Below are positions 28,264-39,714 of a stretch of 64,000 bases of DNA, piece after piece. Under the pieces are notes generated by a model, which did not search any database, was not told the origin of the DNA, and saw nothing but the letters and a program-made list of their open reading frames with translations. How positions within the stretch are numbered: position 1 is the first letter of the stretch; every line of letters begins with the position of its first letter. The DNA is from Conoideocrella luteorostrata (lineage: Eukaryota > Ascomycota > Sordariomycetes > Hypocreales > Clavicipitaceae): contig JASWJB010000128.1 of the NCBI GenBank assembly GCA_032433595.1, positions 1-64,000 of the forward strand. The letters are read 5' to 3'. The position numbers and the translations under genes are program-made.

Positions 28264-29752
28264 GGAGGACGTTCGCAAGAGCCCTCAAAAAATCGGGCGA
28301 TGGAGCATCGGCGAAGCCTTATCGATAAGAAATACGCGTTGCTGCTGCACACTCATGGCGGTATCAGAAAAAAGTTTGTTTTGTCCTCGGTTCAATTTTC
28401 CTTTCGCCTGGTCTCACTTGGTCGATTAATTGCCATAGATGATAGCTTGGCATTGACTTTTTACAATTATTACTGTCAGATGCGCAGGTATTCAATTGTT
28501 CTAGAATAGCAAAAAGTAAGGTACAGCGTCGAATATAGTCGGTTAGTGTCCAGTATTGAAGTGGCCCCAATAGCATCTCTACCGGAAACAAAAAAAAAGG
28601 CTTGGAAAGAAAGAAGAGAAAAGAGACAGAGATTTAAGAAGCCGCCTTACGTGAAACAATCGGTTGTGAACTTCAGAAAGTAATTGAGTTACCGTCTCAT
28701 CAACCAATTGCTTACTAGTCTGACCATAACCTGTATCTGGTGATCATTGGTCGCCTTCATTGATACCTGTGCTCCGTACACATGCGCTGACTGGTGCGGA
28801 GCAGAATGGCCGGCCAGATCACAGATCAGCAAGTGTCGAGTCGAGAAAGTTGGAAGTTGCCGTCCAACCCACAGCAGACGCTCTGATCCTTTGCGTCTTC
28901 CTTGTTGTGTGCCCTTGTCCTCCCAGGTGCGCCCCACAATCGAAACTTGAATCCAGCAGGTGCCAGACGAGGCAAAGCCAGACATCTGTCTGCCTAGCCG
29001 GGTTACTTTGTTACACTAGTAGACCTTGTTATCACAGCAGTAAGTACTCCGTGCTGCGTATCGGAGCTGGAGGCTCAAATACATTACATCAGGAAGACGT
29101 CTGCCCCAGTTGGCTTTCCCGACATATCACAATTACGTCAGGGATCGCATTTTCCTTCTCGTGCTTTTACAGCCTTTAAAAAGGTCTATGACTGCCTTGC
29201 CGTCTTTGAACAACCACAGGTGCCCAAACATACCTGCCCAAACCTACCTAACCCAAGTACCTGTCTTGAGTTGACGTTGTTTCGCCCAACTCACTACTGC
29301 ATTGGCCTGCACGGAGTACCAGAACTACAATCCTAGTAGTTACTCCGTAGAACAGGAACCACCCCCCCCAACCATACTAATTCATTGACCCCACGTTCCA
29401 TCAAACGGATCCCGCCGAGGCAATCCCGCCAGCGCGTTTGGCACCGACAGCAAAGCAGCAAGGTCCTGCTTGGCCTGAAGCTGGCTGGCCTTTTGGCTGT
29501 GGCTGGTTGGGCGCCACTGCGAACAAACCTTGTAAAGCTGTTTCGTACGAGGTACAATAGCGAGCGAGCTAGGCAACCCCTCCTTCCCGTCGTAAACCTG
29601 GTCGACAGCTTTGGAGCTTCCTCCACCTGCGCCTTTATTAGGCGCCTCGTCGCATATTTCTCGCGAACCGTTTTGATAGGCATCGCGGAGCGTGCACTAC
29701 AGCTTACACAGCTCTCAGCTCTATACGCTTGCCATCATCGAGCCTCAAGGAA
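28264..29752. other. Divergent promoter region RRP6/TPS1
   Basis: A 1.49-kb gap between two outward-facing genes. TACTCCGTA-type motifs occur near 29043 and 29341. One CCCCT stress-response-type element (29577-29581) lies about 170 bp before the TPS1 start. No gene seen. Confidence 0.5.
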
Positions 29753-31382
29753 ATGGCAGCCGATAACGGTGTTGCAGACGGCCATGTGCCAGAAATCCAA
29801 GGTCGCCTACTACTTCTCTCCAACAGACTGCCCATTACTATTAAGCGGTCCGACGATGGGAGCTACACATTTTCCATGTCCTCCGGTGGCCTGGTCACTG
29901 GGCTTAGCGGCTTAAGTAAAACCACAAGCTTCCAGTGGTACGGGTGGCCTGGTCTCGAGGTGCCCGACAACGAAGTCGACGGCATGAAACAGCGGCTTAA
30001 AGACGAATACGGGGCGCATCCAGTCTTCATTGATGACGAGCTGGCTGATAGACATTACAATGGATTCGCAAGTATGTCGGGATACTCCGAGATCCTCCCA
30101 TGCCCTGGAACCCTTTAGAACGCCTTTTTTGCCAAGTTACTGACTCTGTCCAGACTCTATCTTGTGGCCACTCTTTCACTACCACCCGGGCGAAATCACC
30201 TTCGATGAGTCCGCCTGGGCTGCATACCAAGAAGTCAACCATCTGTTTGCCCAAACCGTCATCAAGGACGTCCAAGATGGGGACCTGATATGGGTTCACG
30301 ACTATCATCTCATGCTCCTGCCGCAGATGCTGCGTGAAGAAATCGCAAAGACGAAGAAAAAGGTCAAGATTGGCTTCTTCCTCCACACACCATTCCCTAG
30401 CAGCGAAATTTATCGTATTTTGCCTGTTCGCGAAGCGCTTCTTCGAGGGCTTTTAGATTGTGATTTGATAGGATTCCACACATACGACTACGCGCGCCAC
30501 TTCTTGAGCAGTTGCTCTCGTATTTTGGGCACCCATACGACACCCAACGGAGTAGACTGGAACGGAAGATTTGTTACCATTGGTGCATTCCCCATAGGCA
30601 TCGACCCCGACAAGTTTGTCGAAGGGTTGAAGAAACCCTCTGTGCAGGAACGCATTGCAACACTCAGCCGCAAATTTGAAGGTGTCAAGTTGATTGTCGG
30701 TGTCGACAGGCTAGACTATATCAAGGGCGTGCCGCAAAAGCTGCACGCTCTAGAGGTGTTCTTGACCGAGCACCCGGAATGGATAGGCAAGATCGTGCTG
30801 GTGCAGGTTGCTGTGCCGTCTCGGCAAGACGTTGAGGAGTATCAAAACTTGCGAGCTGTAGTCAACGAGCTCGTTGGCCGCATTAACGGCAAATTCGGCA
30901 CCATCGAGTTTATGCCCATCCACTTCCTGCACCAGTCCGTCTCCTTCGAGGAGTTGACCGCCCTATACGCCGTCTCAGACGTTTGCCTCGTTTCATCAAC
31001 TCGCGACGGAATGAATCTCGTCTCGTACGAATACATCGCCACGCAGCAAGAGAGACATGGTGTCATGATTCTAAGCGAATTCACTGGTGCTGCCCAGTCC
31101 CTCAATGGCAGTCTCATCGTCAACCCGTGGAACACCGAGGAGCTCGCCAATGCCATTCACGATGCCGTCACTATGAGCCCTGAGCAGCGCGCCGTCAACT
31201 ACAAGAAACTTGAGCGCTACGTCTTCAAATACACCAGCTCATGGTGGGGCACAAGTTTCGTGTCTGAGATGAACCGGCTCGACTCTGCTACCGTTCAGCC
31301 CAAGACGTTGCGCAACGTTTCCGGTGCCGTTGTTGGCCATGGACAGGAAGACGACGAGGCCGTGTCTCCGACGCAAGCTTAG
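29753..31382 (+). CDS. TPS1: Trehalose-6-phosphate synthase (UDP-glucose forming)
   Basis: Predicted 515-residue glycosyltransferase family 20 enzyme that makes trehalose-6-phosphate from UDP-glucose and glucose-6-phosphate in the cytosol, a stress-protection pathway. One intron at 30072-30153 (phase 1) rejoins HYNGFA to NSILWPLFHYHPGE. Landmarks: LLLLSNRLPITIKR at the start, SGGLVTGLSG, WYGWPGLEVP, DLIWVHDYHLMLLPQML, GFFLHTPFPSSEIYRILP, VGVDRLDYIKGVPQKL and the nucleotide-sugar site RDGMNLVSYEYIA. There is no phosphatase domain, so it is the synthase subunit only. Length matches the family. The ATG at 29753 follows a long leader. Confidence 0.97.
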
Positions 31383-32185
31383 TTAGGAGCAGGAGGACAC
31401 ATTGCTGTCATAGTAGAAGTTTCTCATATCCCAGTGGTTCCTGTATCTTACGTTAGAGTCACGCACACACCATCACATTATAAACTTGGGCATGGCGCAC
31501 GGAAGGTGGATCTTTCTGCTCTGGTTTTGTTACTTCCCCTATGTAGTTAACGATTTTTCACTGGTATATGCTTTGTGAGGCCTGAACTTCAAGATACTTC
31601 TATGATATAGCGAATGACGATAACAACAATGCATGGAGTCTTGGGGTCAAAGGGTCAAAAATACAGATATATTTTAGTAGTGATTGCTGTGCCTCGGTAA
31701 TGAATCAATGAATGTGTGATGAAGTCGTTCAAAACAGGTCTCGATTAAAGTATCTAAACTACCTAGATTTGTCAAGGTGTTACTGGCGGCCGTTATCGTC
31801 CAAGAGAGTAACTTCTCGTATCAGTTCCATGCGGCAAGTCCACATACGAGACAAAACGACATATCTTAGAGCACACGCATCAGAAAGAAAGACAACCCCC
31901 CTCCCCCACCCCCAAAAGAAAGTAACCACACAAATACACACACAAAGAAATCTGTTTCAATAGATGGAGAAAGTCTGCAACTGTGCAGCAAAGTGGTATC
32001 AAAACGCATTACTTGGTGCACATAAATAGACAGTGCCAAGGCGGGCAGAAAGAAAAAAAGAAATTTTCAACCCAGTTGCTATAAATAAATCCTTCGAGCT
32101 TGTCGCCCACTCAACACAGTATTTCATCCGTCCACAGTGTATAAGCCCCCTTTCTCCCGGCTCTAGCTTTACTAACGCCCCTTAC
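31383..32185. other. Gap between convergent TPS1 and VID27
   Basis: Shared 3' flank, AT-rich with an A/C-rich stretch near 31900-31950. Nothing gene-like is recognised. Confidence 0.5.
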
Positions 32186-35033
32186 TCAGTATGGCGAATC
32201 GACGATATCGTCCCGTCCCAGCTTGTAGCGTCCACTTTGGTCGTTACCAATCCGGCCGGAACTGCGTCGACCACCACTGCTCAGTCGAATATCTCCCATA
32301 ATGCTCTCACGAGTTGGTTTGCGAAGACTCTGCTTAGCCACCATGTTGACCTCATTGGGCAGCGCAACGATGACATTCTTATCAGAGCCGAACTTGAAGT
32401 CGTCAGCCTTAACTTCGTCTTGGTAACGCTTGATCTTGTAAGGAGCCTTCATGCCACGGAGGACCTTCTTGAGATCCCACTCGACAATGTATGGTCCTGT
32501 AGCGGTGATAATGCTCTTCTCCTCAGCACCTTCCCCAGCATTGAATTTGGCTGGCGTGAATGACACAGGCTTCCCGGTTTCGTGATAGACCTGTGCAACG
32601 TGCTCCGGTGTTAAAGCCAGACGACGAGGACGAGGCTTAGAATCAGCTGCAAACCCCTTCTCAAAGCCAAGCTTGCCATCATTCTTGCCACCTTTTTGCT
32701 GCGCGTCGACAAGCAGTATGTAGTTCTTAGTAGTTCCCAAGATCCAGCGACCATCGGCAGAAACATCCATACCGAGAATAGGGTCACCCAGCGCAGGGAG
32801 CTGTGTCTTGGCACGGATACCGAGGCGATCAAACAAACGAATATCACCCTTATTGCTTGCCACGGCAATAAAACCCTTCTCGGTGGTGGCTAAAGCGGAG
32901 AAGTCGTTCTTGGAAGCGTATTGCTTCATATCAGTATCGACAAGCTTGTTGCCGGATAGACGAGGATCGATGCGGTACAGTGCATTGTTGGAAACACCGA
33001 GGAAGGTCTGCTCAGAAGTCATCTGAGCAAACTTGTTCTCAGGAGCAAAGGTAACAACGGGAATGTCATCGTGGACGTTCCACTCATCGACTACTTTGCC
33101 ATATTCAATATCCATACGGTACAATTTGTTGGGGTCTACGCCGTTTTGCATGATGAGATCGCGATCTTCGCTGTGAAGCATGACCTTCTTGGGGCTCATG
33201 AGCTTGCCGCTAGGTGTCGTAACTTTGGAAATGTTGGTGTTGAATTTGAGGCGGTTGTCTGCTGTATGGGAGAAGACACCAATCTTGGAACCGCGAACGA
33301 CAAAGGACCGGTCGTGTTTGTAGCCAACAGCTAGCTGCGAGTTCATCTCCCCGTCAGCTCTCTCTTCAGCAGCCTCTTCGTCTTCTTCTGAGTCGTAGTT
33401 GTCGCTACGAACTCCCGCTTCCTCTTCTTCCTCCAGCTCCTCTTCTTCTTCCTCTTCGACCTCGCCCAGTGGCGGGGCGTCCTCCATGTTTAGATCACCA
33501 AAGGCGTCCAGCACGTATTCACGATCCTTTTCTTGGGCCTTGGCCCACTTTGTCTCGTTCAGTCTCTCCCAGATGGCTTGCATAACTGCCTCCTGGAACT
33601 TTTCCAGCGTGGGCTGATCTTTGAAACGGAGCAGCCATGATCTAGCAGTGCCATCAGCGCTAAAGTGGTTGAAAACGAATGAAAGATAGTCAAAATCAAA
33701 AACGGGGTTGAATTCTGGGACGACAGAAGTGCCAAGCCATGACTTCGCGTTGTTCTCAATTTGCAACCAGTATTGCCATTGACCAACCTCCGAGACAGTG
33801 GCAATCACAGAGTCGTCGACGAGTACAAAATGGCCAGGTTGGGGATCGAAAAGATGTAGCTCTGCCGAAACTGCAGCATAAATCTCGAGCGGTTCCGGCG
33901 CAGATTCGGGCTCGGGTTGGTTTGAAGGGCCGCCCTTCTTCTTCTGTGGTTCTGGCTCCAGCGCTGGCTGCTTCGCAACGGGAAGCGGCTCTCTCTTTGC
34001 GGCCGTGTTGGCCTTGACGTACATTTCGTCGACAGACTCGATAGAACGTGTGAGCACAGGGCTGTGCAGGGGGCTAGCGGGTGGGATGGGGTTCTCGTCG
34101 TAAAATTCAAATTGCTGGTAGTCTTCGTCCGAAGCGGTGGTATGAGGCTTGCGATATTTGCGTTCGTATTGGCTCTGTCTCGCAACCTGAACGAATTGCT
34201 CAACCTGATCAGCGGATGCTTGATTATCGCAAACGAATTCGTAGAGGTCGCCGTTGTCGCCACTCAGATCTCTCCACGCAAAGACGGTCTCTCCGCCTTC
34301 TCTGCTTTCCACACGGAAGTGTAGGGCCTCGTCTAGAAGAAATGTCTTTTCGTCGCGTTCGGCTGCAAGAGCATCAATCTCGGCGTCTTCTCCTTCCTCC
34401 TCGGCCAGCAACTCAGCTTCGCCTTCTTCAAATACACGCTGAACAACGAGCTGGTAATGAAAATCTTGGTTGGTCCGGCGAATGCGAATAGCCGAATCCT
34501 TGAAGATAAGTTCGGAATAGCCTTTGGGGGAAAGCGGTCGAACGAGATAGAGCTGACCCTGGGGAAGCTCGATAAGTGCTTCTTGAGCGCCAGAGCCGAA
34601 GATCAGCTTGCCAACTGCGGGGCAGGACAGGCGGTTTCGTTAGCTTGAATTCTGAGTGTAGTAAGTAGTTCGGGTTGACAAAATTCATCCGGCCCTGGGC
34701 ATTCTTTACTTTACTGTACAGCAATGATACAACCATGAAGTAGCACTCGAAAGTAAAAATATCAGACCTGCCCGTTGCCGCAATTCACAGGGTGACAGAC
34801 AGACAGGCGGGGCCATGGGGGGAGGGAGGCATGTGCTAACAAGCAGGAGGGGAAAAGCCGCAGAACAGGCAACCAACAGGCAGAAACGGGGCGAGGGGCA
34901 AGCACATGGATGAAGACCGCAGCACCCAAAAAAAAAAAAAACACACACAGGCAGGTTGCAGCAAGATAGGACGCAGCTTGCGAAAGCCAACTGATCAAAA
35001 GGAGACCGGCTTACCATTCCTCAAAACAAACAT
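32186..35033 (-). CDS. VID27: Vacuolar import and degradation protein Vid27
   Basis: Predicted 815-residue Vid27 homologue. The first exon is only 19 bp (35033-35015, MFVLRN plus one base). A 400-bp intron follows, and the second exon (34614-32186) restores the family N-terminus VGKLIFGSGAQEALIELPQG, then LYLVRPLSPKGYSELIFKDS. The N-terminal half has PH-like segments (FHYQLVVQRVFEEGEAELLA, AWRDLSGDNGDLYEFV). A central acidic stretch (EVEEEEEEELEEEEEAG) is followed by a C-terminal WD40-like propeller (GSKIGVFSHTADNRLKFNTN, VSADGRWILGTTKNYILLVD). In yeast it is linked to vacuolar degradation of gluconeogenic enzymes, but the mechanism is poorly known. The second exon alone lacks an ATG at the proper place, which supports the mini-exon. 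Confidence 0.92.
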
Positions 35034-36707
35034 CCTGGCTCTGATATTCTGTTGTTCGCAGCCTCTCTTTGTATCTGCTTGGGTTGCACTTTCGTAATGC
35101 AAGCCTAACAGGACTGTCGATTAGTTAGTCGAGACCCCTCCTTAGCAAGTGCAATCAGGTGCGCGTTGGATCGACCGTTTGCGACTGGATGCAGAATCAG
35201 GCTGTCCGCACCTTCCAGCAAAGTTTCACATGTATAATATGAGATAGTGAGTTGTAGGAGGGCCAGCAAAAATGACGACTACTGGAATTCCAAGTCTTGA
35301 AAAAGACGTCCGTCGCGGAGGAAGCAAACACGAAGATGATGAGGGAGACAAGCTGTAACAAGTTGAGGTGGGATGGCGGTGGTGGCGTCATGGATGGACT
35401 GGACGAGACAGAACTTGGTTATATACGGAGTACGGACTGCCACGTAAAATACAGGTCAAAAGTCAAGATACCTGGGGCATTTAAAGTTGCTATCCGCCCG
35501 AAAGCTAGAGGCACCTAGGACGCCTGCAGCCTTGCTTGCGGCACTTTGATCCACTGAGTGGCCAGCCGTAGTGTGGAAGGTAAACCGGCTTATCGGCGGT
35601 ACCTAACTAACTACCTGCCCTGCCAGGCTGAACTACCTGCTGAGAGACACGCCATTGCTGGCCACGCTCACCACAACGAACCATGAAAAGTTTATTACTC
35701 TTCAGAACTCAGAAACAAGAATCTGCAACAAGCGGTGGGTGGGCCCTGGAATGAGTGTACATTGCGCACCCTGTTAACTAATCATCGGTTCAGTCCAAAT
35801 AAGGCTGAGATGATGATGCAACGTCGAAATCTCCTTCGTCCTTAGTCTACGCTACTCTTGCTCACGACTAGTACACATCACAGGCACTGTCCACACCACC
35901 TCGTGGTTAGTTAAATTGCAAATCCCATCTAGCGCGTCTCGCACGGCGCATGACCACAGCGCGAAGGATAGAAAGCAACAACAAAAACAATAATAAAAAT
36001 AAAAATAAAAATAAAAATACTCTCACTCTAGCCGTACCCTTCGAAACGGTGCAAGAACAAAGCTAATTGACCGTCTATCCAAGTTCTAGGGAAGCGTTGT
36101 TCAGCACCCCTTTTTGCGGGGGGATACTCTATAAGCATAGCTAATTTGGCTACTACATCAGCAGCATCCCGAGTCCTCAAAGTCTTCCACTAACAGGATC
36201 CTGAATTTACATACAGCAGTACTCGGTATATATTTAGCGTGTATAGAGTAGATAGCACATAATAGCACATAATAGCTAAAAGTCTCGAAGGAGAATTACA
36301 AAGAAGGTTAAAATATTAAGTAATATATATATATATATATAAACCACCGCATAAGGTCATAACGCAAATTATTCTGTTAGCGGGGTACAAAAGAGGTGCT
36401 GCACAACGCTTCCCAAGTTCTGCTGTACTGTCCCGTCATCACGTAGACCCAAACACTTCGTATTTCTCGTAGTGAGATGGATGCTGGCATCACAATACAG
36501 ACGGATAGTGCTCCGTAGCAATGTGTGACTGAGCTTTTGACGATCAATTTGCTTCCTCGCGCCTCTCGTTCTCTTATTAGTTGCACTCATCTTAGTAAAC
36601 ACGCTTGGGGCCGTCTTTTACGCTGGGAAAGGCATCATCTATGAAGGCGCACCAGCTCATCGTCCCCGTGGTCAATCAAACAAAAAGGGTATCCAAGCTC
36701 AACTCTC
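35034..36707. other. Intergenic region VID27 - PCYOX homologue
   Basis: VID27 promoter side. Contains a TACGGAGTA motif near 35424, an (AAAAAT)n tract at about 35990-36018 and an (AT)n microsatellite at about 36322-36341. No gene supported. Confidence 0.5.
36322..36341. repeat. (AT)n microsatellite
   Basis: About ten consecutive AT units in an AT-rich block downstream of the prenylcysteine-oxidase gene. Confidence 0.9.
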
Positions 36708-38642
36708 CTAAAGTTCATCCGCACCCAAGTCAGCATACATACTATCCCAGAAATCCTCTCTGGATATTTTATGATTCCCGTCGTTAGCATTCGCCTTGCT
36801 GTTCCGACTATTCCTCTTGACGCCGGCAAAATCATCCGCAATGAGACGCGCGATGTTCATCCCCATGAGGGCACTAGTCTCCATGGTTGAGATGAAGCTT
36901 TCTATGCCGGATGTGTAGTACAGCCCTCGCCCAATGACGGGGTCCTGGAAGGTAACCCGCGGAAGCTCAATGGGGTAAGAGTAGAACCAGTGAGGATAGT
37001 ACCATGAAATGGGCTCTACTTCTGTGGCAGAGCCGTTGCAGACGAAAGTGGGTGGAATTTTTGTGCCCAGGATGTTGGAGAGAAAGGTGGCGTTGACCGG
37101 CTCAGCGCTGAAAATCTTGTAGAGATATTCTTTCTTCTGCGTCTTGGGGTTGGTAACCCTTCGCAAGGTGCTGATAGAGAAGAATCCTGTGCGACCAACA
37201 CCATTAACGCCCTCTTGCGGTACCTCGTTTTTCCCAAGAGTTGTATACACATTGCTTGGAGCAGGAGTTCCTGGCTCCACACCAAAGTATGACCCCTGCA
37301 ATCGGAAGGGAGACGTGAACAGCGTAACATGCAATTTCATATAAGGAATCTCATCAATGCCATGTTTGATGGCATCGTCGGCGGCTTCAATGCCACTGTA
37401 CTGCCACGGGGACGCAATGATGACGTTATCAAAGGTGCTCTGCAGTATGACTGCCTTCGACTTGGAGTTGGGTGATTGCGTCGAAAGCACGTACTTTGGG
37501 AGGCATCCTGGCTTATTGGTCCCCTTTTGAAATGAAATTCCTGTAACGGTTGTATTTAGGTGGTAGCGTGCACCGCTGTTCTGTAAAAGCTTCTCAAAGA
37601 TTTGGAAATTACCGCCGCTGACGGCAACAGCACCTTCGGTAGCAAAGGAAACCTATAGTTCAAATCAGCGAATGATTCATGTGTCAAAATGGAGACTGTA
37701 GAAGTGCGTACCATTGCTTCCAGACCATGAATAAACGCCATGTTAGCAGCATAATTAACCCGAGTGGCAGGCTGCATCAGTTCCCGCACAAAATCGGCAT
37801 TGATCTAAATATTTGCAAAGTCAGTTTAAGTTCTTACAGGCTTTCCACGCCACAGATGTAAAGATGCAGCTTACATTGTTCTCCTTGAGATACTGCTCTC
37901 CCGTCACACCAGTCAAGCGCAACAGCCCTAACTCGAAAGCCCTCTGTGTCAACGATCGAAAGGGAAAGTACGGCTCCTCGTAAAGCTGGAGGAATGTCCC
38001 CACTGCACTCTTCACGAGCTGCACGGCTCTGTACGGCGCAAGGCCATACTTGAGAAAGAGCTTTGCAGCGTCCCACCACCAAGGACTACCATTTTCGGAT
38101 CGAAACACGATGGTCTCTCCATCCCAGATGGCAGTGTAGTCAGTAGGTTCGGATTCTGACAATCCCGTCAAGCTCAGGTTATACCTCTGGGTGGCATTGT
38201 ACATGATGTGGTTGTCCTTGATAAAGATGGAGGCTCCCAACTCTACCCTCTCTTTGGGGTCATCGAAGACGTTGACTGTGAGCGTGCGCCCACCAATGCG
38301 ACCAGTCTTTTCGAACACTGTGATATTAACGGCGAGGCCTTCCTGTTCCGCAAATTTCTGAAGGTGATATGCGGCGGAAGAGCCAGCAGCACCGGCGCCT
38401 GCAAGCGTTTGTCAATTATATGGTCTCTCAACCATCGCTGGCCTATGCTCCATTTTCATCTCAACAGGTGCCACCAACTTATAGCTTCATCTTTTGTTTC
38501 CAAAGAAAAGGGGGTTTTCTGTCTTCAACCTACCAATTATTGCAACATTCTTGACACCCGCAGCACCACGAGCAATGATCGTCGCGTCCTTGGTCGCGCC
38601 AACTCCCGCAGCCAATGCAGCCAACCGTAGCAATAACCGCAT
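36708..38642 (-). CDS. Prenylcysteine oxidase-like FAD protein (PCYOX1 family)
   Basis: Predicted 556-residue flavoprotein that in animals and plants cleaves the thioether of farnesyl- or geranylgeranyl-cysteine. Four exons: 38642-38534, 38398-37875, 37804-37712, 37652-36708. The first exon gives a signal peptide (MRLLLRLAALAAGVGA) and starts the Rossmann strand NVAIIG; exon 2 completes the dinucleotide fold GAGAAGSSAAYHL and the FEKTGRIGGRT block. Later landmarks are MQPATRVNYAANMAFIHGLE, GAVAVSGGNFQIFEKLL and a C-terminal FAD-contact region (GRGLYYTSGIESFISTMETS). N-glycosylation sequons are frequent, in line with a luminal enzyme. The last four residues are ADEL, close to fungal HDEL/DDEL-type ER retrieval signals. 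Confidence 0.93.
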
Positions 38643-39714
38643 ATTGAACGGAGCTTCTCGAGGAGTGAGCCCACAGCGTGGAAAGAAAGATATGACTAGT
38701 GGAAATCGACCAACTACCTTCTGGAAAAAAAAAAAAAAGAAACTAAAAAGGCCAGGGTGAAATACACAAGGCTCTAAAAGTCAAGGTTTTATTTTATTGT
38801 TGAATTCACAGCAAAGTTTGGTCGTTATGTGTGCCCCATGCTCCGATGTTTGGGGCACTGGTACCCAAGTCGTGGGGAAGGAAAAAGAAAAAGGGTAATA
38901 TCAGCCAGCCTGTGACTAACGACGGGAAGCTAGCCGTTATGATTGATAATTGCGAGGAGAAGCGTGGAAGTGATGCACCCTACGCAAGCTGCTCCGTACG
39001 AGAGCACGGTCCCACTTTTTCGCAGTTTACCAGAGTGCTGCTTCTGGTTGCGTGGCGCAGGGCTGACGTAGCTGCTGCCTGTGATTACGCAGATGGTTGG
39101 CTCGCATTTCTACACGGAGAGGGAACTCCCGCTACGCTGATTCATTGGGATTCACCGTGTTCTAGGTGCCTTCATCTGTCCACATGTCGCTTGTGTAATT
39201 TAAGCTCGTCAGTCAAATTGGCATCGAGAGTCGCTCGCAGGAACATCCGCTGCTTGCCACTCTTTGATGGTTGAATTATAGACTAGTCTCCTACTTATTC
39301 AGCTCTATCAATACAGCCAACCAACTGTCAAGGAGCGCCGTCAATCTTGCGCTGCGCCCAAATCATCGACCAATTGACCATGTCATACTGAAACTGGCCG
39401 GATTGCGCCAGGAAAAAAAGTACCCAAATGTTGCCATAACACCACGCTAGATGCTTGAGATAATACCACATTATGTCCGTGCTGTGCCGCTTTTCAACCG
39501 CAAATAAAGATAAGATTGCCCAATGATATCGTCAAAGTCGTAGCGATGACGACATATTTTCAGTGTTCAGCACTAAGGATTTGTTGCTTCATATTTTTGA
39601 ATCAAATAAATTCAACAGAAAGTGAATTCCAAAATGGATGGAATTGAAGATGAAAGATGGGCGGCTTTCGAATCTGGCTGTTGTGTATCGTGTAGTCTTT
39701 TCCCTAAGTGTTGT
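38643..39714. other. Intergenic region
   Basis: Upstream of the prenylcysteine-oxidase gene and downstream of frq. Holds an A-run near 38728. A frame at 38831-39274 lacks family resemblance. Nothing else seen. Confidence 0.5.

Noticed and set aside
38831..39274. 147-codon frame upstream of the prenylcysteine-oxidase gene
   Set aside because: No motif, no homology that I recognise and no exon-like boundaries.
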